From assembly GCA_041665465.1 (NCBI GenBank), contig JBAYIU010000001.1, forward strand, positions 868,001-932,000: a DNA stretch of 64,000 nucleotides. Direction: 5' to 3'. Shown here piece after piece: positions 50,279 to 58,576 of this stretch; the first letter of the stretch is position 1; each line of letters begins with the position of its first letter. The translations under genes were made by a program, and so were the position numbers. This DNA is from JACRPH01 sp041665465 (lineage in GTDB: Archaea > Nanobdellota > Nanobdellia > Woesearchaeales > GW2011-AR9). The notes beneath the pieces are model-generated. The model was not told the origin of the DNA. It was given only the letters and a program-made list of their open reading frames with translations, and ran no database searches.

Positions 50279-51559
50279 ATGGAACTACAACTAGCTAAAG
50301 GGGTAAGAGACATACCACCGGAAGAAAAAATAGTATTAAATCAAATCTTGACCAACTTAAGGTTGGTTTTTGAAAGATATGGATTCACTCCTTTAGAAAC
50401 TCCTCTTATTGAACGATGGGAGACTTTAACTGCTAAAGGTGGAGCAGGAGAAGAGTCTGATGCTCTTAAAGAAACCTTTAAACTTAAAGATCAGGGGAAT
50501 AGAGATTTAGCTTTAAGATTTGATTTAACCGTGCCGTTAGCTCGTTATGTAGCGATGAATCCGACCTTAAAACTGCCTTTCAAACGCTATGAAATGGGCC
50601 CAGTGTTTAGAGACGGTCCAATAAAATTAGGTAGATACCGACAATTCTGGCAATGCGATATTGATACCGTAGGCGTAAAGTCAATGTTAGCAGAAGCAGA
50701 ACAGTTAGCTTTAGTAGAATCTGCTTTCACCCAGTTGGGAATTGAAGTGGTGATAAAAGTTAATAATCGTAAACTGCTTAACGGAATTCTTAATCAGTGT
50801 GAAATCTCCGAGAAAGAATCAGCGATAGTAGCAATTGATAAATTAGAAAAAATCGGAGTTAAAGGAGTGATTGAAGAATTACAACAAAGAGAATATTCTT
50901 CAGATCAAATTGTAGCTTTAATGGACCTGATCAAGGAAAATTCTACCCTAAAACAGCTAAAACAAAAAGTGGTTAACTCAGAAGGTCAAGAAGGGATCAA
51001 AGAATTAGAAGAATTATTTACTTATCTTAAAAGCATGAAAGTTAAATCAGTTCAATTCGATCTCTCTTTGGCTCGAGGATTAGGATATTATACCGGAACA
51101 GTATTCGAAGTTGTTGCAATTGGTAGTTCAGTTACTTCTTCTATCGCCGGCGGGGGAAGATATGATGAGATGGTAGGAAAGTTTGCCGGTGGAGGAAGAC
51201 AAATTCCTACCGTGGGTATATCTTTCGGACTGTCGACTATTCTTGATGTGCTCAAAGCTAAACAAGAATTTAAAGAGAAGACTCCCGCTAAAGCTTACCT
51301 TATTCCAATCCAAACTCTTAATGAGTCTCTCCAGATCGTGCAAAAGTTGCGATCTAAACAGATTAATGTAGATATGGATCTTAATGGAAAGGGTATTGGT
51401 AAAAATTTAGAATATGTTTCTTCCTTAGGTATACCCTATGCTTTAATTATTGGTGGGGACGAAGTAACTCAGAAGAAAATCTTGTTGAGGGATATGCAAT
51501 CAGGAACTCAGGAATTGTTAAATCTATCCGAGTTGATTAAAAAATTGAAGAAACCATGA
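50279..51559 (+). CDS. hisS: histidyl-tRNA synthetase
   Basis: 426 aa, class II synthetase. Motif 1 region (ERYGFTPLETPLIERWETL), motif 2 FKRYEMGPVFRDGP, RQFWQCDIDTVG and HisRS signatures RGLGYYTGTVFEVV plus motif 3 AGGGRYDEMVGKF are all present, followed by the anticodon-binding domain. Together with the nearby tRNA-His carrying G-1 it forms a local His set. A TATA-like TTATATAAAG lies about 28 nt before the ATG, and the stop overlaps a small gene (ATGA). Confidence 0.96.
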   Translation: MELQLAKGVRDIPPEEKIVLNQILTNLRLVFERYGFTPLETPLIERWETLTAKGGAGEESDALKETFKLKDQGNRDLALRFDLTVPLARYVAMNPTLKLPFKRYEMGPVFRDGPIKLGRYRQFWQCDIDTVGVKSMLAEAEQLALVESAFTQLGIEVVIKVNNRKLLNGILNQCEISEKESAIVAIDKLEKIGVKGVIEELQQREYSSDQIVALMDLIKENSTLKQLKQKVVNSEGQEGIKELEELFTYLKSMKVKSVQFDLSLARGLGYYTGTVFEVVAIGSSVTSSIAGGGRYDEMVGKFAGGGRQIPTVGISFGLSTILDVLKAKQEFKEKTPAKAYLIPIQTLNESLQIVQKLRSKQINVDMDLNGKGIGKNLEYVSSLGIPYALIIGGDEVTQKKILLRDMQSGTQELLNLSELIKKLKKP

Positions 51560-51732
51560 AAGCGGCAACCAAACTTAAAATTGTAGGAGTTTTCTTTGGA
51601 GTAGTTTTAATTCTTAACATGTTATTGGTAGCATTTAGAATAACTTCATGGGGAGTATTCTGGTTAGTTCTAGCGATTGTAGCTGCTATTTCTTATTGGG
51701 GCATCCCTTGGCTGAAAAGAAGGATGAATTAG
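51556..51732 (+). CDS. small membrane protein coupled to hisS
   Basis: 58 aa: two hydrophobic helices (LKIVGVFFGVVLILNMLLVA and VFWLVLAIVAAISYWGI) ending in basic LKRRMN. The ATG overlaps the hisS stop (ATGA), which suggests translational coupling and a real gene. Not recognised. Confidence 0.55.
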   Translation: MKAATKLKIVGVFFGVVLILNMLLVAFRITSWGVFWLVLAIVAAISYWGIPWLKRRMN

Positions 51733-51808
51733 TATCAACAGAAGGATAGTTACTCTCCAGTAGCAATCTCCCAAATATTTATAAATACCGCTATCTTTTG
51801 AAAATAAA

Positions 51809-52927
51809 ATGACTAAGTTTGCTTTTCCTAATAAGAAGGTTGTTGATGAATGGAACCCTCATTTAGTTAGATATGTGCGAGAATCAGCACCATTATTCAC
51901 CAGTCATCATGCTAATGAACAAGAAATGGCACTATTTTCTGGGCATATTCAAACTTGGTTAAGCCAATGGAATTCTGCTCAACGAGTATTGAATGAAGTT
52001 CAATCAGCAGGGGTTTATCCTTTAGTTTATCGTCTAGATCCTCAACTTTCTGTTCCTCTTGAAATTGATCCGATTAGTGGTTCAAAATTTGGAGGAGTTC
52101 CCGATTTTAGGTATGAAATTAAAAACTGGGCCTCATCGGAAGGAGAGTTGCAAGAAAGAATTTCTACTCTTTGGCCTAAATGTGATGAGTGTGGAGAACA
52201 TATGCGGTTCTTAGCCGGAGCAGATTTAAGTGATTGGTTATTAGCTATCCATGTTATGACTGCTAATGAACCCACCCATACTAATTATGGGAGGAAGATT
52301 ACCGAAGCGGATATTCATTACTATCAACATAGTGGAGTGGGATTTGGAAAGAATGTTTGTGCTGATATTTGGCCTTTTATTTCTCCATTCTATCAGATTT
52401 TCTATTGTGCTGATCATCATGATAAAGATGTTCCTTTTTCTGATGCAAGAATACAAATTGAAAGACGGTATGGTAAACGATACGAAGAACGAGCTCTTGG
52501 AGATAAAAAACTGTTAGATATTGAACCTTACCGAGAAGTAATCTCACAATTCTTAGCTGATCATAAGATTGAATCGGATTTACCGATTCAAACTATCGAT
52601 CGGTTATCGCTTAAATTCGATATTGATATTCCTGGAAAAAGGAATATTGATTGGATGGGAAAGGTGAGAGAAGCGCATCCGGAAATATTTGGAGAAGAAC
52701 GAGGTGTAAATGGAAAAACTTCTCCTTATCAATTCTTTGGTCATCCTTATAGTCAGCAGGATGAACGCAGATACGCTTGTCAGAGTACTTTTCTCGGTCT
52801 TCATAGAATGGCTCCCATTGTAAATTGGACTGATCAGAATGAGGATTATTCTAGACAAATATATGGTTGTCTTCGATGCCATGGTGATCAAGAAGTTTAT
52901 TGTAAAGTTGATGGTTCTTGTACTTAA
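51809..52927 (+). CDS. DUF1963/YwqG-like protein
   Basis: 372 aa. Middle part resembles the DUF1963 (YwqG) fold: KFGGVPDFRYEI, a WPKCDECGEHMRFLAGADL Cys block and IFYCADHHDKDV. Two further Cys at the end (CLRCHGDQEVYCKV). Soluble, probably metal binding. Role of the family is unknown. TATA-like ATTTATAAATA about 27 nt before the ATG supports a single leaderless mRNA. Confidence 0.55.
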   Translation: MTKFAFPNKKVVDEWNPHLVRYVRESAPLFTSHHANEQEMALFSGHIQTWLSQWNSAQRVLNEVQSAGVYPLVYRLDPQLSVPLEIDPISGSKFGGVPDFRYEIKNWASSEGELQERISTLWPKCDECGEHMRFLAGADLSDWLLAIHVMTANEPTHTNYGRKITEADIHYYQHSGVGFGKNVCADIWPFISPFYQIFYCADHHDKDVPFSDARIQIERRYGKRYEERALGDKKLLDIEPYREVISQFLADHKIESDLPIQTIDRLSLKFDIDIPGKRNIDWMGKVREAHPEIFGEERGVNGKTSPYQFFGHPYSQQDERRYACQSTFLGLHRMAPIVNWTDQNEDYSRQIYGCLRCHGDQEVYCKVDGSCT

Positions 52928-53014
52928 ATAAATCATTTTTTCCTCGTTCTAAAATTATCTCTCTCTATACTCTCTCTTCTAGACTATAAATCTTTTTAAA
53001 GGGGGTTAAGATAT

Positions 53015-53305
53015 ATGCTGGTAATGGTCAAAGAACTAGCTTTATTCTATTTTCCACGTTATCATCAATATTTTCTTAACGGAAATGATTCTTTAACTTA
53101 TCAACATGGAAAAAGTGTTGGATTTGATACTCTTAAAAAAGCGTTAGATTATCTTATTAGAGAAGACGGTAAACGTCCTAGTATTCTTTCTTTAGATGAG
53201 AAGTGCACTCAAGAGATTCCTGAAGGTAGGACTGAGATTCGTCATGATGAAACTTTAGATCAGGATAAGTTATACTTGAAAAATACAAAAATTGTTATCA
53301 AATAA
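53015..53305 (+). CDS. hypothetical protein, 96 aa
   Basis: Not recognised. Aromatic N-terminus (LALFYFPRYHQYFLNGND), a helical middle and a polar C-terminus. A TATA-like CTATAAATC is centred about 27 nt before the first ATG at 53015; an ATG three codons on is an alternative. It abuts the stop of the convergent map gene. Confidence 0.5.
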   Translation: MLVMVKELALFYFPRYHQYFLNGNDSLTYQHGKSVGFDTLKKALDYLIREDGKRPSILSLDEKCTQEIPEGRTEIRHDETLDQDKLYLKNTKIVIK

Positions 53306-54193
53306 TTAAATTCTAGTAAACACAATAGGTTCTTTCATCACGATAACTGAATGTTCTGCTTGACTGATCATTCCCCGATTAGTATCAAATAAAGGAGGAT
53401 GATGTTGCAGACATTCTGCAGTTGTAAGTTGTTTAATCCCAAAGTTAGTCTTAGGAGAAGTAAACTTCTGTTCCAACCAGCGTTTAGCAAAAGGAAGTCC
53501 TTGATAAGTTTTTATCTCTTTCAAAATGTTTCTGCTAATCGGATCTCTAACTCCTGAATCTGAGACTAAAGTAAAAACAGTCGCGGGAGAACTCTCTTGT
53601 ACTAATCCCGAACCGGTAGATGCGAAAGGTTCGATAGCAATAACTTGTCCTTCTTTTAAGACGTTTTTATTGCCGTTATCATAGTTGGGAATGGAAGGAG
53701 AAGTATGGATCTCAAATTTTCCTAGTCCATGGCCGGAAAGATTCTTTACTGGAGAAAAACCGTGAGAAATGATAGTATCTTGGATAGTTTTACCAATCTC
53801 TCCTAAAGTTGTCCCCGGAACAGCAATCTTCAAAGCGTTGTTTAAAGCTTCTCTGCTAGCTTTGACTAAATGGGTATATTTTCCCGATAAATCTACGGTT
53901 AAGGCGGTATCGGCGATGTATCCATCTATATGTACTCCGATATCTAACTTAACTACCTGATCTTTTAGAATAGTAACGTCGTTTAAGTCAGAACAAGAAT
54001 GGGCAGCGAATTCATTTAAAGAAATCTGGGCCGGGAAGGCTGGTTTTCCGCCAAGTGAAACAATCTTCTCTTCCACTTTTTCTAAAACTTCTCTAACCTT
54101 AACTCCTTCTTTAATCAGAGAAGATCCATACTGTAAACATTCTGCAGCGATCTTACCTGCTTTAAGATACTTATCGATTATTTCTTGGTCCAT
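53306..54193 (-). CDS. map: methionine aminopeptidase (type II)
   Basis: 295 aa, the archaeal/eukaryotic type II size. It removes the initiator Met. Metal ligands and neighbours: FAAHSCSD, KLDIGVHIDGYIADTA (two Asp), SGHGLGKFEIH, AIEPFAST and a terminal AEHSVIVMKEP. The start overlaps the C-terminus of the preceding pseudouridine synthase by 23 nt, so the two are an operon. Removal of Met from leaderless mRNA products also depends on it. Confidence 0.95.
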   Translation of the reverse strand: MDQEIIDKYLKAGKIAAECLQYGSSLIKEGVKVREVLEKVEEKIVSLGGKPAFPAQISLNEFAAHSCSDLNDVTILKDQVVKLDIGVHIDGYIADTALTVDLSGKYTHLVKASREALNNALKIAVPGTTLGEIGKTIQDTIISHGFSPVKNLSGHGLGKFEIHTSPSIPNYDNGNKNVLKEGQVIAIEPFASTGSGLVQESSPATVFTLVSDSGVRDPISRNILKEIKTYQGLPFAKRWLEQKFTSPKTNFGIKQLTTAECLQHHPPLFDTNRGMISQAEHSVIVMKEPIVFTRI

Positions 54194-54914
54194 GTTGTTC
54201 TTTCTGATTAGTCTTTGGTTTTAAAGCTTTTCTTAATTGTTCGATCTCTTTTTCATTTAAGTAACGCCATTGTCCTACTTTCAATTCTCCTAACTGTAAT
54301 GGGCCGAACTGAATTCTGGTCAGTTTAGTGACTAGATAGCCTAACTCTTCAAAAATTCTCCTTACAATATGTTTTCTTCCTTCATGAATCTTAATCTCTA
54401 CTCGATTAGGGGCTAGTATGTTTAGTTTTTCTACTTTAACCTCACGATCATCGATCACACTTTCTAAAACTTTTTCCAAGTCCTCCCTGGAAATAGGACG
54501 GTTAAGTTTAGCGATATAGATCTTGCTTACTCCAAAAGAAGGATGAGTGAGTTTATGGGCCAGTTCGCCATCATTAGTGAAAAGCAGTAATCCATCAGAA
54601 TATCGATCTAATCTCCCTACTGGAAAAATCCTTTCTTTGATAGGGAGTAGGTCCATGATGGTTTTCATATGATGATCTTCAGAAACGGTCGTCACAATAC
54701 TCCATGGTTTGTTGATCATCAAATAAACTTTGTTTGGAACAGATTTGATGAGTTGTCCGTTTAGGGTTATCTTATTTATTTCTAGGTCTGCTTTGTCTCC
54801 TAGTTTAGCTAGTTTACCATTAATTTTGACTCGGCCTTGTTTGATAAGTTCTTCACATTTTCTTCTAGAAGCAACTCCGGCATCAGCAAGGATTTTTTGG
54901 ACTCGAATTAACAT
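54171..54914 (-). CDS. RsuA/RluB-type pseudouridine synthase
   Basis: 247 aa. N-terminal S4 RNA-binding domain (LADAGVASRRKCEELIKQGR) and the RsuA-family catalytic domain: PVGRLDRYSDGLLLFTND with the catalytic Asp, plus EGRKHIVRRIFEELGY. This family modifies rRNA uridines and is overwhelmingly bacterial; archaea usually use Pus10/TruD/H/ACA routes. Probable acquisition from bacteria. TATA-like ATTTAAAAAC about 27 nt before the ATG. Confidence 0.88.
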   Translation of the reverse strand: MLIRVQKILADAGVASRRKCEELIKQGRVKINGKLAKLGDKADLEINKITLNGQLIKSVPNKVYLMINKPWSIVTTVSEDHHMKTIMDLLPIKERIFPVGRLDRYSDGLLLFTNDGELAHKLTHPSFGVSKIYIAKLNRPISREDLEKVLESVIDDREVKVEKLNILAPNRVEIKIHEGRKHIVRRIFEELGYLVTKLTRIQFGPLQLGELKVGQWRYLNEKEIEQLRKALKPKTNQKEQHGPRNNR

Positions 54915-54944
54915 AAGCTTAAAGAAATAAAACTAGTTTTTAAA

Positions 54945-55646
54945 TTAAGAGGGTTTAAAATGTGATTTAGCGTGTTCATACTTCTCCAGAGTATCAGTAG
55001 GGAACCACTGTCCTTGGTGCAAATAAGCTGAGATCTTACCTTCTGGAGCAATCTTTTCAAAACAATCTCGTTCGATAGAGAATTTACCTTTTGGAAGCAG
55101 ATCTAATATTTTTGGATCGATAACTAATGCTCCGGCATTGATAAGATTAGAAGGGGCATTCTCCCTATTTGGTTTTTCTACAAAGTGAACAATCTTATTC
55201 TCGTTAAGTTCAGCCACTCAAAAATTTTCTACATCTTCTCTGGGAGTTAAGACCATTAATACCGGGGTTTTATTTTTAAGATATTCTTTCTCCACTTCGT
55301 TCCAGTTTAAGTCCATCAAATTGTCTCCCCATTGCATGAATAATGGTCCGTTTAGATTTTTGGCTGCTTGCTTAATTGCTCCGCCTGTTCCTAAGGGGAG
55401 AGATTCTCGAGAATAACTAATCTTAACTCCAAAGCTCTCTCCATTTCCAAAATATTCTTCGATCTGCTCGGCTTTGTATCCTACACAAAGGATAATGTTA
55501 TTGATTTCATATTTTCTAAAATTATCGATAATGTGTTGTAATAAAGGTTTGTCTCCAATGGGTATTAGCGGTTTAGGAATCTGATTGGTTAAAGGTCGAA
55601 GTCTAGTGCCCATTCCCCCTGCTAAAATAATCGCGGTTTTAACCAT
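54945..55646 (-). pseudogene. sugar-1-phosphate nucleotidyltransferase split by an in-frame TGA
   Basis: Two halves in one frame: residues 1-142 carry IILAGGMGTRLRPLTNQIPKP (nucleotide site), PLLQHIIDNF, SRESLPLGTGGAI and WGDNLMD, and residues after the stop continue VAELNENKIVHFVEKPNREN to the end. The TGA at 55220-55218 stands where homologues have Gly in a [FY]G-V segment (ENF-stop-VAEL); GGA to TGA needs one change. Start ATG 55646 has a TATA-like box about 26 nt away. TGA ends several other genes here, so no general recoding. It may be a nonsense mutation, a sequencing error or a readthrough site. Confidence 0.75.
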
Positions 55647-55717
55647 GACTATCAATAAGGGGTGCTATTTTAAGTTAATTATGGTCTTCAATTTTCAATG
55701 ATAAAATTTAAGCAAAA

Positions 55718-55727
55718 GCTTTATAAA
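55718..55727 (+). promoter_or_regulatory. TATA box for 5S rRNA
   Basis: CTTTATAAAT-type box centred about 26 nt before the 5S start. Confidence 0.6.
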
Positions 55728-55747
55728 TAAGCCTTAGGTTGAATATG

Positions 55748-55860
55748 TTGGACGGCCATAGGAGCTTGGTTCACCTGATCCCGTTCCGATCTCAGAAGTT
55801 AAGCAAGCTTCCGTACTGGCGTGTACTGCATTACGCGGGAAACCCGGTAAGCTGTCCTCC
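55748..55860 (+). rRNA. rrf: 5S ribosomal RNA
   Basis: About 113 nt. The helix I strands GGACGGC (55750-55756) and GCTGTCC (55851-55857) pair, and the inner CCATAGGAGC, GATCCCGTTCCGATCTC and AAGTTAAGC stretches are standard 5S signatures. No 16S or 23S is nearby, so it is a solo 5S gene. A T-run follows. Confidence 0.93.
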
Positions 55861-55875
55861 TTATTTTTTCTTCTT
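55861..55875 (+). terminator. T-rich terminator after 5S rRNA
   Basis: TTATTTTTTCTTCTT starts at the end of the 5S gene; a T-rich archaeal transcription end signal. Confidence 0.45.
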
Positions 55876-55933
55876 TACTTTAAGCATAACTTTTTAAATC
55901 TTTAAAAAATCAATTATTAAAAGAGGTGGTAAG

Positions 55934-56116
55934 ATGGGATTTTTAAACAGTATAATTGGAATAATTGCTTTAGCTTGTGCAATTTGGGTAATCTATGAAG
56001 TGTTAACCAGTAAAAAGAAATCAAGTACTGGTAAAAAGATAGTTTGGATAGTTTGTGCATTATTATTTAACATAATCACTGCTATAGTATATTACCTAGT
56101 AGAAAAAAAGAAATAA
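55934..56116 (+). CDS. small PLDc_N-like membrane protein
   Basis: 60 aa with two helices; the segment SSTGKKIVWIVCALLFNIIT followed by YYLVEKKK follows the PLDc_N domain pattern (small two-helix domain found alone or before phospholipase D). AGGTGG stands 4-9 nt before the ATG, a ribosome site. Confidence 0.55.
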   Translation: MGFLNSIIGIIALACAIWVIYEVLTSKKKSSTGKKIVWIVCALLFNIITAIVYYLVEKKK

Positions 56117-56131
56117 TTTTTCTTTATTTTT

Positions 56132-56584
56132 TTAATCTCCGTGAATCACTATCAAAGATTGAGTCTTATCAATTCCTTCAACTAACTGTAACTTATTCAA
56201 CAACACCTTATCAAACTCTTCCACATCTTTAACTCGGATAATGGCAACTAAATCTGTTCCTCCAGAAACGATATCTACTCTTTCAATGAAATAAAATTGT
56301 TTAATCTCTTTAGCCAAGTCATATTGGGTTTTCTTCTTCTGTTTAAGCATCTCTAAATTCGCCGAAATTAAGACGTAAGCTACAAAATTCTTATTTGTTT
56401 TTACTGGATCTAGGTCTATGGTAAATTTACGGATAATTTTATCCTGCTTTAATTTCTTGATGCGGTGGTGAATGGTGGTAGCAGGAAGAAGGGTCTTTTT
56501 AGCAATCTGTCTAGTGGTATAATCTCCATGTTCTTTTAATATTTCTAATATTTTCCAATCTTTTTCGTCTATTATCTGGGACAT
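56132..56584 (-). CDS. Lrp/AsnC-family transcriptional regulator
   Basis: 150 aa. N-terminal AsnC winged helix (DEKDWKILEILKEHGDYTTR, then LPATTIHHRIKKLKQDKII) and a C-terminal RAM ligand domain (VDIVSGGTDLVAIIRVKD). Starts at the ATG at 56584, about 29 nt from a TATA-like ATTTATATAG; an upstream TTG is only about 11 nt away. Divergent from asnA, as asnC is in enterobacteria, so control of asnA by asparagine or a similar amino acid is a natural inference. Confidence 0.85.
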   Translation of the reverse strand: MSQIIDEKDWKILEILKEHGDYTTRQIAKKTLLPATTIHHRIKKLKQDKIIRKFTIDLDPVKTNKNFVAYVLISANLEMLKQKKKTQYDLAKEIKQFYFIERVDIVSGGTDLVAIIRVKDVEEFDKVLLNKLQLVEGIDKTQSLIVIHGD

Positions 56585-56725
56585 AATGGAACAAATGTAC
56601 AATAAACTATATAAATATTACTAAAAACTGTCACTTTTATCAATTTTTTTGAGATACTCTTATTAAGAAGAATAGTTGGTTATAATTAAATCAGTCGAAC
56701 GGACTTAAAGCGTGGAAATAAACAG

Positions 56726-57748
56726 ATGTTACCCAAAGATTATCACCCAAAACTGGATTTTAAACAAACGGAAATAGCTATTAAGTTAGTTAAGGATATG
56801 TTTGAGAAAAAGTTAGCTAAGAAATTATCTTTATTAAGGGTTTCTGCTCCTAAATTTCTGAAAGTTGGGAAGGGATTGCAAGACGATTTAGCTGGCACTC
56901 AGATTCCGGTTTCATTTCAAACCAAGTTTACTTCAGAAAAAATTGAAGTGGTCCATAGCTTAGCTAAATGGAAGCGTTATTCTCTATGGAAATATGGGTT
57001 TAAAGAAGGTACTGGTTTATACACTGACATGGACGCAATCAGAAAAGATGAAGATGTTGATCCTATCCATAGCATTTACGTTGATCAGTGGGATTGGGAA
57101 AGAGTGATGAGCAAAGAAGAAAGAACTATCCCTTTTCTAAAAGGAATAGTCAGAAAAATCTATTCTGCTATTCTAGAAACAGAAAAAGAAGTGGAGAAGA
57201 GATTTCCCGGTGTTAAATCCAGATTACCTAAAGAAATTAAGTTTGTTCATGCTCAAGATCTGGAAGAAGAATTTCCTAAGCTTAGTTCTAAGGAAAGAGA
57301 AACTGCTATCGCTAAAAGGTATGGGGCGGTGTTTTTGATTGGAATTGGTCATCCCTTAAAATCGGGCAAGCCCCATGATTTAAGAGCAGCAGATTATGAT
57401 GACTGGTGGACTGAAACTTCCGCTGGAAAAAGAGGATTAAACGGTGACATTTTAGTTTGGGATCCAGTAAGAGAAGAGCCATTAGAATTATCTTCCATGG
57501 GAATAAGAGTAGATGCTTTAGCTTTAGACAAACAGTTGGATCATATGGGTTTAAGCGAGAGAAAAACCTGGGAATTTCATCGAGGAGTATTGTCTGGCAA
57601 GATGCCTTTGAGTATTGGCGGGGGTATTGGGCAGTCTCGATTATGCTTGTTGCTGTTACATAAAGCACATTTGGGAGAAGTGCAGAGTAGTGTCTGGCCC
57701 AAGGAAGTAGAAGAGGAGTTTGCTCGAAAAGGAATTCCTTTATTATAA
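56726..57748 (+). CDS. asnA: aspartate-ammonia ligase (asparagine synthetase A)
   Basis: 340 aa, class II-synthetase-like fold. Highly conserved segments: FEVVHSLAKWKR-type HSLAKWKRYSLWKYG, YVDQWDWERVM, LNGDILVWDP, ELSSMGIRVDA and IGGGIGQSRLCLLL. Makes asparagine from Asp, ATP and ammonia. AsnA is mostly bacterial, and bacterial and archaeal AS-A-like proteins differ; this one looks bacterial. Divergent from the Lrp/AsnC gene. A TATA-like TTATAATTAAA lies about 40 nt before the ATG, so the mRNA would have a short leader. Confidence 0.95.
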   Translation: MLPKDYHPKLDFKQTEIAIKLVKDMFEKKLAKKLSLLRVSAPKFLKVGKGLQDDLAGTQIPVSFQTKFTSEKIEVVHSLAKWKRYSLWKYGFKEGTGLYTDMDAIRKDEDVDPIHSIYVDQWDWERVMSKEERTIPFLKGIVRKIYSAILETEKEVEKRFPGVKSRLPKEIKFVHAQDLEEEFPKLSSKERETAIAKRYGAVFLIGIGHPLKSGKPHDLRAADYDDWWTETSAGKRGLNGDILVWDPVREEPLELSSMGIRVDALALDKQLDHMGLSERKTWEFHRGVLSGKMPLSIGGGIGQSRLCLLLLHKAHLGEVQSSVWPKEVEEEFARKGIPLL

Positions 57749-57814
57749 TTTTTAATTTCTATTCTTTTTGAAGTTAAAGACAAGTTTATATAATTATTTT
57801 CTTTTTTTATTATT

Positions 57815-58099
57815 ATGAATATCATTGAATTTCATCAAGGATGTACTTTAGTGGGAAAATGCTGGGGGGGGCCAGTAGGATCATATTATACTATTTTTGG
57901 AACAGAATTTGGTTTCCTCAAGAATTATTTATATTTGTCTTTGTTAGTGGGGTTTGTTTTGGGTATGGGGTTGTTTGTACTGAATAAAACCGGTAAGATT
58001 AAACTTCCGTTATATCTGATTATTGTTATTCCTATGTTGGTAACAGTTATACTATTCTTTCTTTTAGCATATTTATTCCCAATAATGGTATTGTATTAA
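57815..58099 (+). CDS. small membrane protein, unknown
   Basis: 94 aa, two transmembrane helices (YLSLLVGFVLGMGLFVL and PLYLIIVIPMLVTVILFF) after an N-terminal extracytoplasmic-like segment with two Cys (GCTLVGKCWGG). Not recognised. TATA-like GTTTATATAA about 30 nt before the ATG predicts a leaderless mRNA. Confidence 0.55.
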   Translation: MNIIEFHQGCTLVGKCWGGPVGSYYTIFGTEFGFLKNYLYLSLLVGFVLGMGLFVLNKTGKIKLPLYLIIVIPMLVTVILFFLLAYLFPIMVLY

Positions 58100-58101
58100 G
58101 G

Positions 58102-58470
58102 TTACTTCTTGTACCAATTAACCAAGAACAATATTCCTACTAAGAAAGCAATTCCACTAATCTGAACTGCCCAGGTTAAGTAATACCATTCAAAACCATT
58201 ACTAATTACTGTAACCAGAATGCTGACAATATAAGCTATTCCTGCTAGAATGAAAGCAATCCCTCCGACAATCTCATATTTCCAAGAGATGATTAATATT
58301 ATGGTTAGAAGGAAGGAGGGAATGTTATGCATTAAGAATGCTCCTAAAGTGTACCAAAAGCCCCATCCATTTCCAAACACGTCTAAAGAAAACAGGGCTA
58401 AGAATAAGATAAAGATGATTCCCATAATTCTGGGGGCCCAGTAAAGAGGTTTGCTGATTTCAGATTTCAT
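58102..58470 (-). CDS. four-helix membrane protein, unknown
   Basis: 122 aa: four hydrophobic helices separated by short loops, with conserved-looking tight turn NGWGFWYTLGAFLMHNIPS and C-terminal LVNWYKK. Found also in bacterial and archaeal genomes as a DUF-type protein; no function. TATA-like CTTAATATAG about 27 nt before the ATG. Confidence 0.55.
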   Translation of the reverse strand: MKSEISKPLYWAPRIMGIIFILFLALFSLDVFGNGWGFWYTLGAFLMHNIPSFLLTIILIISWKYEIVGGIAFILAGIAYIVSILVTVISNGFEWYYLTWAVQISGIAFLVGILFLVNWYKK

Positions 58471-58576
58471 CTGTTAATAAGAGCTGTACTTCTATATTAA
58501 GCCTAAGTTTTGGGGATATTCCTTTGAAGTAGTAACTATCCAAAGATTTATAAATCTCCCCCTATTATTGATGGGT

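Noticed and set aside
55218..55220. Global recoding of TGA as Gly
   Set aside because: TGA is the stop in ATGA overlaps at 3142, 9598, 30659, 36857 and 51556, where reading through would destroy the standard gene ends.
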